DNA from: Benincasa hispida
Taxonomy: Eukaryota; Streptophyta; Magnoliopsida; Cucurbitales; Cucurbitaceae
Length of the DNA: 64,000 bases
Assembly: GCF_009727055.1 (NCBI RefSeq)
Contig: NC_052349.1
Location: forward strand, 92,243,244-92,307,243
Direction: 5' to 3'
Shown here: one piece after another, positions 43,907-54,977 of the stretch
Position numbering within the stretch: position 1 is the first letter of the stretch
Layout of the letters: every line of letters starts with the position of its first letter
Made by a program: the position numbers and the translations under genes
The notes under the pieces: model-generated
Database searches by the model: none
Told to the model about the DNA's origin: nothing
Seen by the model: only the letters and a program-made list of their open reading frames with translations

Positions 43907-46033
43907 TGAAGGAACTCTTATAAAAGAGAATCTATGAGCGGAAGTAAGATTGTTCCAAATTCATTGTGACAGAATACAAGCATTCACAAACATACATACA
44001 AGTTATGCATTTCAGAACAAATTACGACATGCTTTCAATAAATTAAATACAAAGGAACAAGAGATGTACCTTTGAAGAACTCTTCTTCTGTCTTTCTTTC
44101 ACTCTTGTTTGGATCAGCACCTCTCGTTGCTGTTGCAATCGTCTACCCAAATCTCTTGTTGTTGTTTAGCACACGAACTGTCTTCTCCATGAACAAGCAG
44201 CCTCTCGAACATCACCACTCAGTGACCTTGGTATTCTCGAAGTGAGAATCTAGGAGGTGTGGGCTCTGTTAGATTTGGTACAGAGAAGGAGGAAACCATA
44301 ATTGCACTCAACAACCAAGCAAGTGGGAGAGGTTTGTGTCTATCATATAGACTTGTTCTTGATCGTTTAGTAAAGGTATACGATCGTTTAGTAAAACAGG
44401 TTGATCGTTTACACGATCATTTAGAAAAGCTCGTTTAGGCGCACGATGGCTTAGTAAAAACAACCTGATCGTTTAGACAAATACGCATGTACACGATCGT
44501 TTAGACAAATGCACGTGTACACAATCGTTTAGATAACCACTTTGAGTTGTGGTGTAGTCTCTCATGAGCTAAACAATAGGCAGTGTACTCTTGTGAAGTG
44601 ATGCAATGATTTTCTCTCAAAATGAAAAAAATTTTCATTTTATCCTTCAGTTATGAAAACTGAATACAATATCCCACTATCACGCACGGTTAAGAAGAAA
44701 CCACTAACAATTATCTCATAATTGTTTTAATTATAAATAAATATAATAACTAACTTATCCATTATATTTATAACCTATAGTTTGAAACCATAGTCCTTTT
44801 CTCCTTTACTTGATATAAATCATATTTATATCATTTTCCTCCAAATAATATATCTCGTACATCATGTCAATTATATCATATATAACTGAACCAATTTAAT
44901 CATATCATATATAATCAAACCCCCTCTTGTCAATTTGAACACTTCAAATTGTCTCAAAAACTTATTCTCAACTTGAATCCATTAAGCGACTAAGGGGATC
45001 TTATGGACTTGTATCTTGAAGCTTCAACGGTATGTGAATAGCTGACTAAACTCTTTAGCCGCAAGATCCACCATCTGTTAATTGTCGAGCACTCAACTAA
45101 AGACGAAAAGCTGCATTCTTCTCACCGCAGATATTTTTCTGTGTCCATTGGATATAACCAATCAATAGTACGATAACCCTTCACAGATGCTCATAAGTAC
45201 AGCTGGGCCAATTTACCATTTTGCTCCTGTAGTTACATCTAACTTCTTAAGTACCACTGATCCCTCTAATGAACAATATCTCATAGTTCTACTATGAGTG
45301 GACACCTTTCGAGCCATGAAAAGGTGTGTGGCGCCACATTGTTCAAGTCCCGGAATCAACTCTTAAGGGAGCAATCTATCTACTTACCCCTACTTTGGGG
45401 AAGGAGTGAATTCCATCTTGTGTAGCTGAGTTCCCAGCTCCCCAATCAAAAGAATCCCTAAAGTGGTAGGTTTGAGTCGACAATCTGACCACTCGCACCC
45501 TTGCAAATCAAAGGACTACCCTCAAAGGCAGGAGTTCCCAATTCACTTAGGATTAAGGTCATGTTACCTATGGTCATCCTAATGAAGTGAAGTCTCTGTC
45601 ATGAACGACGTTATATAACGAGACTAAACACTTCATGGTTCGATCTTATACAAACTCCTTTGTGTAGGACACCCTCGCTCGCATGTCTCCACATGAATGA
45701 TCAGGATCAGACCATCTGTAGCACGTCACAATACTTGTAACTATCTACAAAGCGGGGGCCGCATCCGTAGTGTCACCAGGATAAGGTTTCCCTCCTATAT
45801 CCATATACTACAGACCATTTTGGTTATCACTTAAGGCATGATCCACTTGTATGTCTTCATATACATGCTTAAGTTACAACGACAACTAGGGATCTTAGTT
45901 TATTGGTTTGTGGTAAAGCAAATAAAACATCTCATGTTTCATAGACAACAGTTATTACATCACAAGCGTTTGTTCAATACAGGTGTTTACAAACTATAGG
46001 ACCCAACGAGAGTTTAGGGCATCAACCCTAATA
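43907..46033 (-). mobile_element. Nested solo LTR of the 2.1-2.2-kb family, TSD GGTTC
   Basis: A 2127-bp LTR in reverse orientation, flanked by a perfect GGTTC at 43902-43906 and 46034-46038. Its 5' end reads TATTAGGGTTGATGCCCTAA (TG decayed to TA) and aligns with the start of the LTR at 13631. It lies inside copia pol, and the pol reading frame resumes on the far side with no codon lost. Near 44361-44535 it carries nine GATCGTTTAG-type motifs. No internal sequence remains. Confidence 0.9.
44361..44535 (-). promoter_or_regulatory. Array of CTAAACGATC motifs in the LTR
   Basis: Nine copies, exact or with one or two changes, of GATCGTTTAG (minus strand CTAAACGATC), often followed by TAAA or ACAAA, within about 175 bp. 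The core CGATCG is palindromic. The 63080-63335 part of the sister LTR has the same motif in the corresponding orientation. Position and repetition suggest a protein-binding array in U3, by analogy with LTR enhancers. Confidence 0.5.
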
Positions 46034-48595
46034 GGTTCACCATCATCTAGATCATCACATAGATTTGCAAAAGCTACATAGTCATCTTCTCTGTATCTCT
46101 GAGATGGCCTCCTTTCTCTTCTACTTCTGTCTCTTATTAGGGTGTAGTCTGTTAGGTTTTGAGGTTGAGGTTCTTGAGTTTCTATCTCTGTTATGTCTCT
46201 TCTTCAAGTTGATCATGGTGATCAGTTTGAACGAGAATTGAAGAAGTCTGATGAGTATTAGTAAGTTCCATTTTAGAATGGTCTTGAATCATTGTTCCAT
46301 CACCTAATTCAACTGATTTAGGTTCTGTGGAATCCATATAGAGCACTTCTTCTCTGAATACCACATCTCTGCTGATAACACTTCGATTAGATCTGAAATC
46401 CCACAACTTGAACCCTTTAGTTCCTTCAAGATAACCAATGAACATGTATTTCACTGCCCTTGGTTGAACTTTCCCTTGTCTGGCATGTATATAGCCAACA
46501 TAGCCAAAGGCTTTAGGAATGAGAGGTTAGGGGGATGTCCAAACCAAACTTCCTCTGGTATTTTAAAATCAATAGCTGTGTAAGAACTTCTATTGATTGT
46601 AAAACAGGTTGTTCCTCTGGTATTTTAAAATCAATAGCTGTGTAAGAACTTCTATTGATTGTAAAACAGGTTGTAGCTACTACCTCTGCCCTAAAAGACT
46701 CTAACATTTTAACTTTTGAAATCATGTATCTGACCTTTTCTAGGATAGTTCTGTTCATCCTCTCAGCGACTCCATTTTATTGTGGGTATAGGCTACTGTT
46801 TTTTGTCTAGTTATTCCATTCTCAGCAAAAAAAATTATTAAAGTCATTGCCTAGGAACTCTAGTCCATTATCGTTCTCAGGTATTTTATTTTCTTATTAG
46901 ATTGATTCTCAACAATAGATTTTCAGCTTTTAAATTTTTCAAAAGTTTAGTGTTTCGATTTTAGCATAAACACCAAAACTGTTCTTGAGAAGTCATCTAT
47001 TAAGGAAAGAAAATACCTTGAACCACACCATAATGAAGTCTTTATTGGCCCCCACAAGTCAGCATGTATGTAGTAAGAATTTTCAGTGGTAGAGTGAGTT
47101 TCCTTCACAAATTTTTGCCTTTTTGACTTTCCAAACACACATTGTTCACAAAAATTCAGTCTCTTAGTGCCTCTGAACTTAATCAGCCCCTATCTATGAA
47201 GTTCTAGAATACCTTTCTCACTTATATATAAGTGCCTTTTATGCCATAGGTCAAACTTATCCATCTTGTCATTATGAACGACACAAGATTGAGCTGGCAA
47301 AGTGACATTCTTCACAAAATAAAGTCTATTGGACTTTATTCTAGTAAAAACAATTCTTCCTTCCTTTATGATCTCCAAACTTCCATTCCTTCCAATAAAA
47401 GAACAACCATGATCATCAAGGATTCCTATAGATATCAAATTCCTTCTCAGTTGAGGAACATATCTTACTTCCCTTAGAAGTATGTCCCTATTGTCTTGGA
47501 GTTTGAGTACCATTGAACTTATTCTAATCACTTCACAACCATCATTGTCTCCCATGAATATAGAACTAGCATTCCATAATTTGTAGGAAACAAACCATGC
47601 TTTTGATGATGTCATATGATAAGTGCAGCCTGAATCCAACACCCAATCCTCTTTTCTTTCATGGTCTTTTACTTTTTCCTCAGTGGTAACTAGGACTTCT
47701 GTGAAGCTAAGTCCATCTCCGCAATAAAGACATCTCGCCTTCCATGTTCATTGGGTTTCTTAAAGTCTTTTCTATAGAGATTCTTTCTTCTCTCAGGGCA
47801 GTTTCTCTTGAAATGTCCTTCTTTATGGCAAAAGAAGCATTTTAGAATAGATTTATCCTTCTGAGACCTATGTCCTTTCTGAAAACCTGATTTTCTTTCT
47901 TTGAAAAAGATTTCCCTTTTGTAAACAAGGATTCAACATCTACACTACCCTAGAATCAATCTTTGACTCCAATTTTGTACTCTTCAATGTTGTGTTCACA
48001 TTGTCAACTGAAATAGAGTCCTTACCATACTTCAAAGCTACCTTCATATCTTTATAGCTCTCATGGATAGAGTTTATTAGGATAGTTGCCTCATTATCGT
48101 CCCTTAATTTGTCCCTTGTCTGAGAAAATTTATAATGAGTTTCTTAAAGTCATCAAGATTTGGATCTAGAGTTATTAAAGTATTCATTTTGAATGAAAAC
48201 AATCTCTCTCTGATATAAAGCTTGTTAGGAACATCCTTGCTTATGTAGAGCTTCTTTAGCTTCTCCTAAACATCATAGGCTGTATTTTCATGAATAGCTT
48301 GCCTGAGAACACTGTCTGAATTGTTCAAGATCAGTGCCTTATAAGCTATTTCTTCCATGGTCTGTTTTTCTTCATTAGTGACAGTTGAAGGAAGGCTTTT
48401 AGGGTCCTCAATTGCTCTCAAAGCCTTTTGAGAAGCCAACATTGCTTGTATTCTTTTCATCCATAGTTGAAAGTTTCCATTTCCTATGAATTTCTCCACC
48501 TCATATCGAGCTGCGACCATCTCTGACTTTCTTGATATTCTTGACTGGTTCTTAGAGCTTTGTTGAAGCTTTATTGGAGCTTTCTTGAAGTTTCT
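46034..48595 (-). pseudogene. Copia gag, protease and integrase region
   Basis: From 5' to 3' on the minus strand: gag (48520-48266, ARYEVEKFIGNGNFQLWMKR, the Tnt1/Tork-like gag start); CCHC knuckle near 47770-47850 (CFFCHKEGHFKRNC); protease (47642 onward, LDSGCTYHMTSS, with the DSG active site); the GAG-pre-integrase region with LWHKRHLYISEKG; integrase core (47138-46947, HADLWGPIKTSLWCGSRYFL, SLIDDFSRTV); and the integrase C-terminal part with GYLEGTKGFKLWD. A 62-bp tandem duplication at 46551-46674 shifts the frame, and further stops are present. Confidence 0.85.
46551..46674. repeat. 62-bp tandem duplication within copia integrase
   Basis: Two identical adjoining copies beginning TCCTCTGGTATTTTAAAATC (46551-46612, 46613-46674). 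The length is not a multiple of three, so it disrupts the frame. Confidence 0.95.
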
Positions 48596-48608
48596 AACTC
48601 TAATACCA
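48596..48608 (-). other. Copia primer-binding site
   Basis: TGGTATTAGAGTT on the minus strand, two bases inside the 5' LTR edge. It is close to the usual plant initiator tRNA-Met complement TGGTATCAGAGC. Confidence 0.8.
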
Positions 48609-48610
48609 GT

Positions 48611-49272
48611 TGATAAAGAGGTGGGCTAACTAATGTAATAAACAAAACTTCAAAATAGGCCCACTATTATATTCAGTAATTAATTCAGCCCAAAAAAAAA
48701 AAAAAACATTAGTGGTAGGTGACTTGTGTGAAGTAAAATGAGCCACATAGCTAGTCAATTTCTGAAGGATAAAACCAATGTTAGAAAAATCATTTTGCCT
48801 TATTCCTAATTTTCTTTACGACTCATTCTCTTCTCTCTGGTTCGAAATTCTCTCTGTTGTTTTTGATGATTTCATGTAAATCAAAGAGTAAGAAGAACAA
48901 TATTGAAATATGCAATGCAAGAATTGAAAAGAGGAGAAGGAAATCTACACGATGATTATAGCGGTTCAGCCATTGAGGCTTACATCCACTTTCAAGGTAT
49001 GATGTTCTTCTTTATTCAAGCCTTTTTAAGTATTCTTCTTTGTTGTTTTATAGATTCACACATGTATATCAGCTCATTCAATCTTGATTTTAGTAACAGT
49101 ACATATTTATACAGTGAGTTAGTTAGAGAAAGTAATCTTGAGAAGTTATTTTTATGTTTTAGTTAACTTCTTTAACAAATGCTTTACTTTCTTGTGTGAA
49201 GTGAGTTGGAACGAAGAGATTTAGCTAAAGCTTGATTTATTTAGGTAAAATTTAGCTCATTTCGTCTTTACA
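48611..49272 (-). repeat. 5' LTR of the complete copia element
   Basis: It matches 41587-42271 with the same TG...CA ends but only one copy of the 51-bp unit. The duplication in the 3' LTR therefore arose after insertion, or was deleted here. Confidence 0.92.
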
Positions 49273-49277
49273 GAGGG

Positions 49278-51663
49278 TTGATCTGGATTGGCCACTCGCG
49301 AGGGATTCATTGGCCTTGGCCTCGATCTCCGAGGTCGAGGTAGGCTCTTTGACCGTGGAGGCCCAATTGACCTTGGCCTTGACCTCGGCCTCTTTTTTGA
49401 CGCATATATAATGCATGGGCATATCCAGCTTTATATTGACGAAAAGAGAAGTGTGGACATAAAGTTGGGTGGGAAAAACTCCAGGTTTTTTTGTTGACAA
49501 ATTCCATTTCTCCAATCAAATCTCCTTTTCGCAAATCCTAGTGCATTGCTTCTCTCCTTCTGATTCTTCAAATCGCTGCTCGCCACTGCTGCTCACCACC
49601 GTCAGTCCACCTCTTTTTCTCCTTTCACTTTATTTCCTGTTTTGATATCAACTTTACATTTGGGTATTTGTTTTTGAAAAAAATTTGGATGTAATCCTTT
49701 TATGTAGCCCAAACAACACCATAACAATGTATCATATGACAACTTTTTTTTGAAAAATTGGATTTTATTTTATTTTATTTTTAGTGTGTAAGAAAAAAAA
49801 GTTACTTAGAATTAGGAGGAGTTAAGGCTACACCTAATCATTGTCCTTTGTTTTTTTTTTTCCTTTTTTTTTTCAGTGTTTTGCTCCGATTTTGTGTATA
49901 TAATGAGTGGATGTGAATTTTCTATATATATATATATTAGTGCAAGTGAAGATTTTATGTGCTATTTTAGGTCACTTATTTTGTTGGTTTCAAACATTTT
50001 TTTTTTTTTTTTGTTAAAAGTACAAAATTAATGAGCCGGTGTAGTGAAATTTGTATCCTGTTGGGTATTAACTTTGGTGTTTGGAGTCGAGGAATTTTTA
50101 TTCTCTTGGTACTTATTTTTCAAATTCTAATATCTTTTTTTTTTATTGCTTTTAAAAACGGTATCATTTCATAAGTTTGCTAGGCTAATTAATTGGTATT
50201 TGACTTTCACCATTATTTAGATAAGTAATTGTGTCATAAAAAAAAAACACTTTTCCATCATTAGAAAATTCAATAAAAGATCAGAGAGCTTTCTTTATTA
50301 CATTGACTCCATTCATTGGAAAATTTTTATATGCTTATAGAAGCATAGTGGTGCACACACGTGTTGGTTGAGACGTACACTCCTTTTAAATTTCAAGAGA
50401 ATACACTTTGCATATCATAAATTAATTATTAGATACGTTTGATAATCATTTGATCTTCAAAAATTAAAGTTGTGAACACTACTTCTATCTGTACATATAT
50501 CTTTTTTTTTTTTTTTTTTAATCCTTTTTCATTCAATATTTTAAAAAGCTACGTCAAAATTTGAAAGCTAAAAAAATAGTTTTCAAAATTTTGTTTTTAT
50601 TTTTAAAATTTGACTAAGAATTCAAATGTATTTCTTTGAGAAAATGTGAAAACCATAGTTTGACATTTAAGAGAGAAAGCAAACATAAATTTTAAAAACT
50701 TAAAACTAAAAATAAAATCATTATCAAAAGAGGTGGTAGTTTTTTTGTTTTTAGTTTTTTAAAATTAAGCTTGTCAATACGCACTATTTCCATCTATAGG
50801 TTTCTTTATTTTGTTAACACTAATTTGTACCAATTTCTCAAAAAATCAAATTAAGTTTTGAAAACAAATAAAATAACTTTCAAATAACTGTTTCCATTTT
50901 TAGAATTTGATTAGAAATACAAATGTTTCATTTATAAAGGTGAAAACCAATTGAAAAATAGGGAGGATGCAAGCAGAAATTTCAAAAACATAAAATTAAA
51001 AGCTAAATTATTGCCAAATTGAATTTAAATTTATTTATAAGTTAAAATACCATTTTAATTAGTTTCTCTACTTTAGGGTTCGTTCCACTTTGATCCTTTA
51101 ACTTTCAAATATCTAATTTAAATCTTTGTACTTTAAGTAAATCTTAAAAATAGTAACAATAGTTAGTTTATTGTTGATTCTTTTCAAAGAGAAAAAAGCT
51201 TCTATTAGCTTTTTTTTTTTCTTTATAAATTTTGAAAATATATTCTCAGTGTTTTTTCTTCATGAAAATTATTATTGATGCTAAAAAATGAATCAACTGT
51301 AAAATTATATATCTGAGGAAAAAAATAGTTCAATTTTCTTGCAAAATGAAGAAGCTGAACATCGATGTGGTGTCAAGCCACAGATACTATGGCACTTAAG
51401 TTAGTAAGGGATTGGGATAGATGAGTACTAGTTATAAAGAACAATATGTAGTGTTTTCGACGTACCTTTGACAAATATTCTGATTGCTTATATAGAACTA
51501 GTATGATGTAACGAACCTGAGCTCATAATGACACCTCATTAATCCATGAAACGCTTAGTCGTTAGACTTCAGGTGATTACAACTCCACCACTTAAAGCGG
51601 CAACGAACACCTGATCTGCTCTGCTTTCCACTAACTCCTTCATTGATTGTACGTTATGATCAT
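49278..51663. other. Intergenic sequence, no gene identified
   Basis: The first 130 bp are unusually GC-rich, with repeated GGCCTTGACCTCGGCC-like units in both orientations. A second GC-richer patch near 49555-49610 could be a leader, but no coding frame follows. The remainder is AT-rich, with poly-T tracts and a TIR-element fragment near 51040-51180 resembling 25061-25640. Confidence 0.5.
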
Positions 51664-52360
51664 TTTGTACTGCTACCACTAGGCTTCCACTTGGCTCTTT
51701 ATGGTTCCTTTAAGCCATCTCTAGAATCCTTTATGGGTCCCCTAAGCTCACTCTAGGCTCCCTCATGGGTCCTTTCCTCCAGGCACCCCATGGATCCTCT
51801 GTCCACCCTTATGGGTCCTCTAACTCCCACTAGGCTCTCTCATAAGTCTTTGAAGCTCCCTCATGGGTCTTTTGAGCTACCTTTAGGTTCCTTCATAAGT
51901 TCTCTAGGCTCCCTCTATACTCTCTATGGATCTATTTAACACACTTAAACTCATTCTACCACTAAGCTTCGACTTTGTACTGCTACCACTAAGCTTCGAC
52001 TAGGCTTCTTTATGGGTAGTGCTCTCTCTAGGCTCTTTCATGATTTTGTACTGCTACCATTAAGCTTCGACTAGGCTTTTCATGGTTCCTCTAAGCCACC
52101 TCTAGGCTCCCTTAAACTCATTCCAGGCTTCCTCATGGGTCCTATAATCTCTTTGTAGGCTCTTCATGGATCCTCTGACCATTCTTTTGGGTCCTCCAAG
52201 CTCTCACTAGGCTCTCTCACGAGTCTTCTATATAGGCGCCCTTATGGATCCTTTAAGCTACCTTAATGTTCCCTCATAGGTCCTCTGGAATCCTTCTAAA
52301 CTTTCCATGGGCCTTCTTAGCATACCCTAAGCTCTCTCATGGGTCTTTCCTTTAAGGAGA
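51664..52360. repeat. Two-level tandem repeat (higher-order minisatellite)
   Basis: The region is made of diverged 25-40-bp units of the type CTAGGCTCCCTCATGGGTCC / CTCTAAGCTC. On top of that, a longer block of roughly 380 bp occurs twice (from about 51664 and from about 52044), each starting TTTTGTACTGCTACCA and running through the same order of unit variants. A partial third start lies at 51972. No long frame crosses it. Confidence 0.75.
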
Positions 52361-53248
52361 TTCTTAAGTGTTTTCTTTATCATGCTTCTAGTGCATGGAC
52401 TCTTACCAACAACTTTGGCACATAAAGAACATATTAAGAAAAATATGAGTCACAACATCATGCCACTACCTGTCAATGTTGTGAAGTAGTGTTGTGACAT
52501 TTGAAGCGTCCTCTTACACTACCTGGCAATCTTACCAACTACTTATGCATAGTGTTGTGACCTTTGAAGCGTCCTCCTGCATGTGCTTTAAGCAACCTCA
52601 CGAGACTACCTTTCCTTTTTCTTTGATTTTGCTCATTTTGGCATGTAAATCTGAATTCTTGGCCAGATTTTTTATACATTCCACGTATAATTTGTTTTCT
52701 ATTTCTAGCAAAATTTGCGTTCGAAATCTTTCATCTCCTGAGGAATCTTGCATCATTTTTGGTAAGAAAAATTCCAAAACTAAGTTTCGATGACATAAGG
52801 GTATATGTAAATTGAGAGTGGAAAGAGGAAAAAGAGTTATAAAATCTAAAAATGCACGTTTTTGGCAGAAAAATGAAGTTTTTCAGATTTATATACATTC
52901 ATGTTTTTTAATTGTCACCAATTTATGACATTTATTAATTGTCATTAATTACACTTGCAATCAAGAGACTGATCTTGGGTTGGGTAGAGATTCATTTCTT
53001 TAACCCTATGGTCGAGTGTATTATATAACCAACTAGTCGAGCGTTTTCAAACCTCTCTCTTACTGAATAATCAATCTGACTGATTGAGGAGAAAAGAATG
53101 CCCAAGGCTTACTAAGATGTTCGCTTCCAGTTGCTGTATCCGATGCTGTTGACAGAGCAAAAAGTAGAACGTTGGGCGATGATGGGACTAAGACTGCTGT
53201 CAAGTGGTAAGGTGGGGCGTATTCTTTGAAGAAAACAGACTTTAGGAA
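52361..53248. other. No gene seen; a short direct repeat
   Basis: Near 52490-52515 and 52550-52575 the sequence AGTGTTGTGACATTTGAAGC (one change in the second copy) is followed by GTCCTC, two copies about 59 bp apart. A GTCGAGTGT / GTCGAGCGT pair sits near 53015-53045. Nothing else is recognisable. Confidence 0.5.
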
Positions 53249-53280
53249 AGTGGTTCAGGTAGCTCAGTTGGTTAGAGCAG
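53249..53280 (+). pseudogene. tRNA 5'-half-like sequence (trnF-like)
   Basis: GGTTCAGGTAGCTCAGTTGG followed by TTAGAGCAG has the acceptor 5' strand, D stem and D loop of a tRNA. From memory it is closest to the plant mitochondrial tRNA-Phe 5' half. The anticodon arm and 3' half do not follow, so it is a fragment at most. A nuclear copy of mitochondrial DNA would explain it. Confidence 0.4.
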
Positions 53281-53390
53281 TCAAGCTGCTTTGCCTGACT
53301 CCATTTATTTGGAAATGGAATTCACTTATTCTCGGGTAAATAATGTACGACTTCTAGTTTCAAAAAGTTCTATAGAGGAGTTTTGAGAAT

Positions 53391-53690
53391 GAGCTACCAC
53401 TCATGCAGCGGCAAAGACCCGCAACTCTTGAAGAGGAAGAGGCCACCAACCGCCCAAATCACTGTAGCAAACCCTCCCTGCAGGCTCATCAAACAACGCT
53501 TTTTAGCTTTCTTCAAGATTTGACTCGAACTGTTCGACAGATTCCCATGCGTTATGCACCCGTTCGCCACTTTGTTCTCAACTGTTTCCACCGCTTTCGA
53601 AAGGCGAGACAAGCTACCTTCACCAGAAGCAGAACCCCATATTTCTTCTAGAGAATCTCTTAATTGTTCCAGTAGAATATAATGAGTGTT
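53391..53690 (-). pseudogene. Unidentified coding-like fragment with a C-terminal hydrophobic segment
   Basis: The minus-strand frame is open from about 53690 to a TAG near 53391, with no ATG where it opens. It reads LEEIWGSASGEGSLSRLSKA, then VETVENKVANG, LKKAKKRCLMSLQGG, and a hydrophobic stretch FATVIWAVGGLFLF, ending SLPLHEW. Balanced composition and amphipathic-then-hydrophobic order look like real protein, unlike the surrounding AT-rich chance frames. A CTAG or TAAG before the start could be an old 3' splice site, making it a last exon. I do not recognise the family. It could be a gene fragment moved with the trnF-like piece. Confidence 0.35.
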
Positions 53691-54014
53691 TATTTTTATT
53701 AATTTTCATTTATTCCTTGAGTGTAATTCAGAAACTAAAAAGGAAAAGAAAATAAGAAACCTTAAATCCTCAAATTTGTTACTCTATTTCTATTGGAAAT
53801 GTAATAGATTCTTACAATACAAATCAAAAGATAAGAGAAGAAGATTGTTCTCTTACTCATACAATCTAGGAGAAATAGGAACTCGAATATTTCTTAACTT
53901 ACTTTTCTTTCTTTTCTTGTTACAAATGAGAAATCTTACACATATTTATATTAGTATAAAAGTACATCAAAAGACATTAACATTATTAAATTATATGGTT
54001 AATATTTTGTAATT
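53691..54014. other. AT-rich sequence, no gene
   Basis: T-rich on one strand with a short open frame of low-complexity composition. I see nothing in it. Confidence 0.5.
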
Positions 54015-54118
54015 TGTTGGGTTGGTTAAGATTTACGGTGTTCGTATGTATATATATACCCTTGTATTTCAATTTGTAAATACACAAAGAACTACAGAAA
54101 TATACATATAATTTATTA
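54015..54118 (+). repeat. Short 5' LTR or its end
   Basis: About 100 bp from TGTTGGG to the primer-binding site, with a TATATATA segment. It is shorter than usual even for copia, so the true LTR start may lie further left. No partner LTR exists in the window to test this. Confidence 0.45.
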
Positions 54119-54131
54119 TGGTATTAGAGCC
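54119..54131 (+). other. Copia primer-binding site
   Basis: TGGTATTAGAGCC, one base from the usual TGGTATCAGAGCC complement of initiator tRNA-Met. Confidence 0.75.
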
Positions 54132-54977
54132 CAAAATAGGGCTAGTCATTCAACTCATCCCAGTGCAATCGTTTGAGGTCTCCCACACTGCCGTTTAACC
54201 AAAAACCTGCCTTCTTCTAGATCTATCCGATCCTCATCCAATTTTTCCCTTCCAAATCCCCATCCTCCTGATTCATTCTCCCATCTATTTGGTCCATTTT
54301 TGTCCAATTTTTTTGTTCTTTAGATCTATTTGGACTGTTATACCATATTTCTCCTTTGCTAAGGAACCTTTATCGCCACTGTTGAACTCATCTCTGCCAG
54401 TCAAATTGAATGCCAACCACTCAGATTTTGACCCACCATACACATTCACTTGTTCATCTCATTCGTGGTTTCAGATCCACTAAGTTTTGCTTCGACCCTT
54501 TGTCCGCCCACTGTTTTTGCTGTAGATCCATCCGCGAACCACCACAGATCTGAGCGTGAGTCTTCCGTCTTACCTAGATTCAACCATTTGTGACTAGATC
54601 TATCCATGCTCGTGTCCACATCCACATTAGCCACAGGTCTTCAGCCAACTCTTTCTACTTTGATGCCCAGCCAAGCTGAAGTCATCTGAAGGTTTCATCG
54701 CCTATGAGTTCGAGTCGAGCCGAGCCTAGCCAAGTCACGTCACACCTCCAGTCGAGTTGTGCTGAAATGTAAGCCGAGTCGACAACCGAGCCAAGTCGAG
54801 ATTTGAGTCAAGCTGCACCATAACTCCAGCTGAACCGAGCCATAACCATACCTCCAACTGAGCCTAGCTGATCCCAAGCTGTGTTGAGTCGAGCCCAAGT
54901 CGAGCCAGTTGTCCAAAATAGTGCCGCTGCCCAATTCTAGTTATTTTCCTTTGTAATAGAAAAATTTGACATCTTTT
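54132..54977 (+). other. Copia leader with a CGAGTCGAGCC-rich patch
   Basis: No intact frame. Between 54705 and 54915 the sequence repeats GAGTCGAGC / GAGCCGAGC / CAAGTCGAG motifs in loose tandem, a CpG-rich low-complexity tract unlike the AT-rich surroundings. The last bases before the solo LTR, CTTTT at 54973-54977, are its target duplication. Confidence 0.5.

Larger units (their letters stand above)
41587..49272 (-). mobile_element. Complete Ty1/copia element with nested solo LTR, TSD GAGGG
   Basis: Both LTRs are present (41587-42271 and 48611-49272), bounded by TG...CA and a perfect 5-bp duplication GAGGG at 41582-41586 and 49273-49277. The 5' LTR is followed at once by a primer-binding site (TGGTATTAGAGTT). 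The interior encodes gag, CCHC knuckle, protease, integrase and RT blocks in copia order, all with stops. A 2127-bp solo LTR of another family lies inside pol (43907-46033). Without it the element would be about 5.55 kb, the normal size for copia. Confidence 0.93.

Noticed and set aside
44361..44535. CRISPR or telomere-like array
   Set aside because: Copies are short, imperfect and irregularly spaced inside an LTR; a promoter-motif cluster is the simpler reading.
49252..49534. GRGQGQ-like and matching antisense ORFs
   Set aside because: They are translations of a GGCC/TTGACC low-complexity patch beside the copia LTR, with no homology.
53313..53386. Small plus-strand frame MEFTYSRVNNVRLLVSKS, loosely glyoxalase/VOC-like
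   Set aside because: Too short, no supporting exon on either side, and the resemblance is weak.
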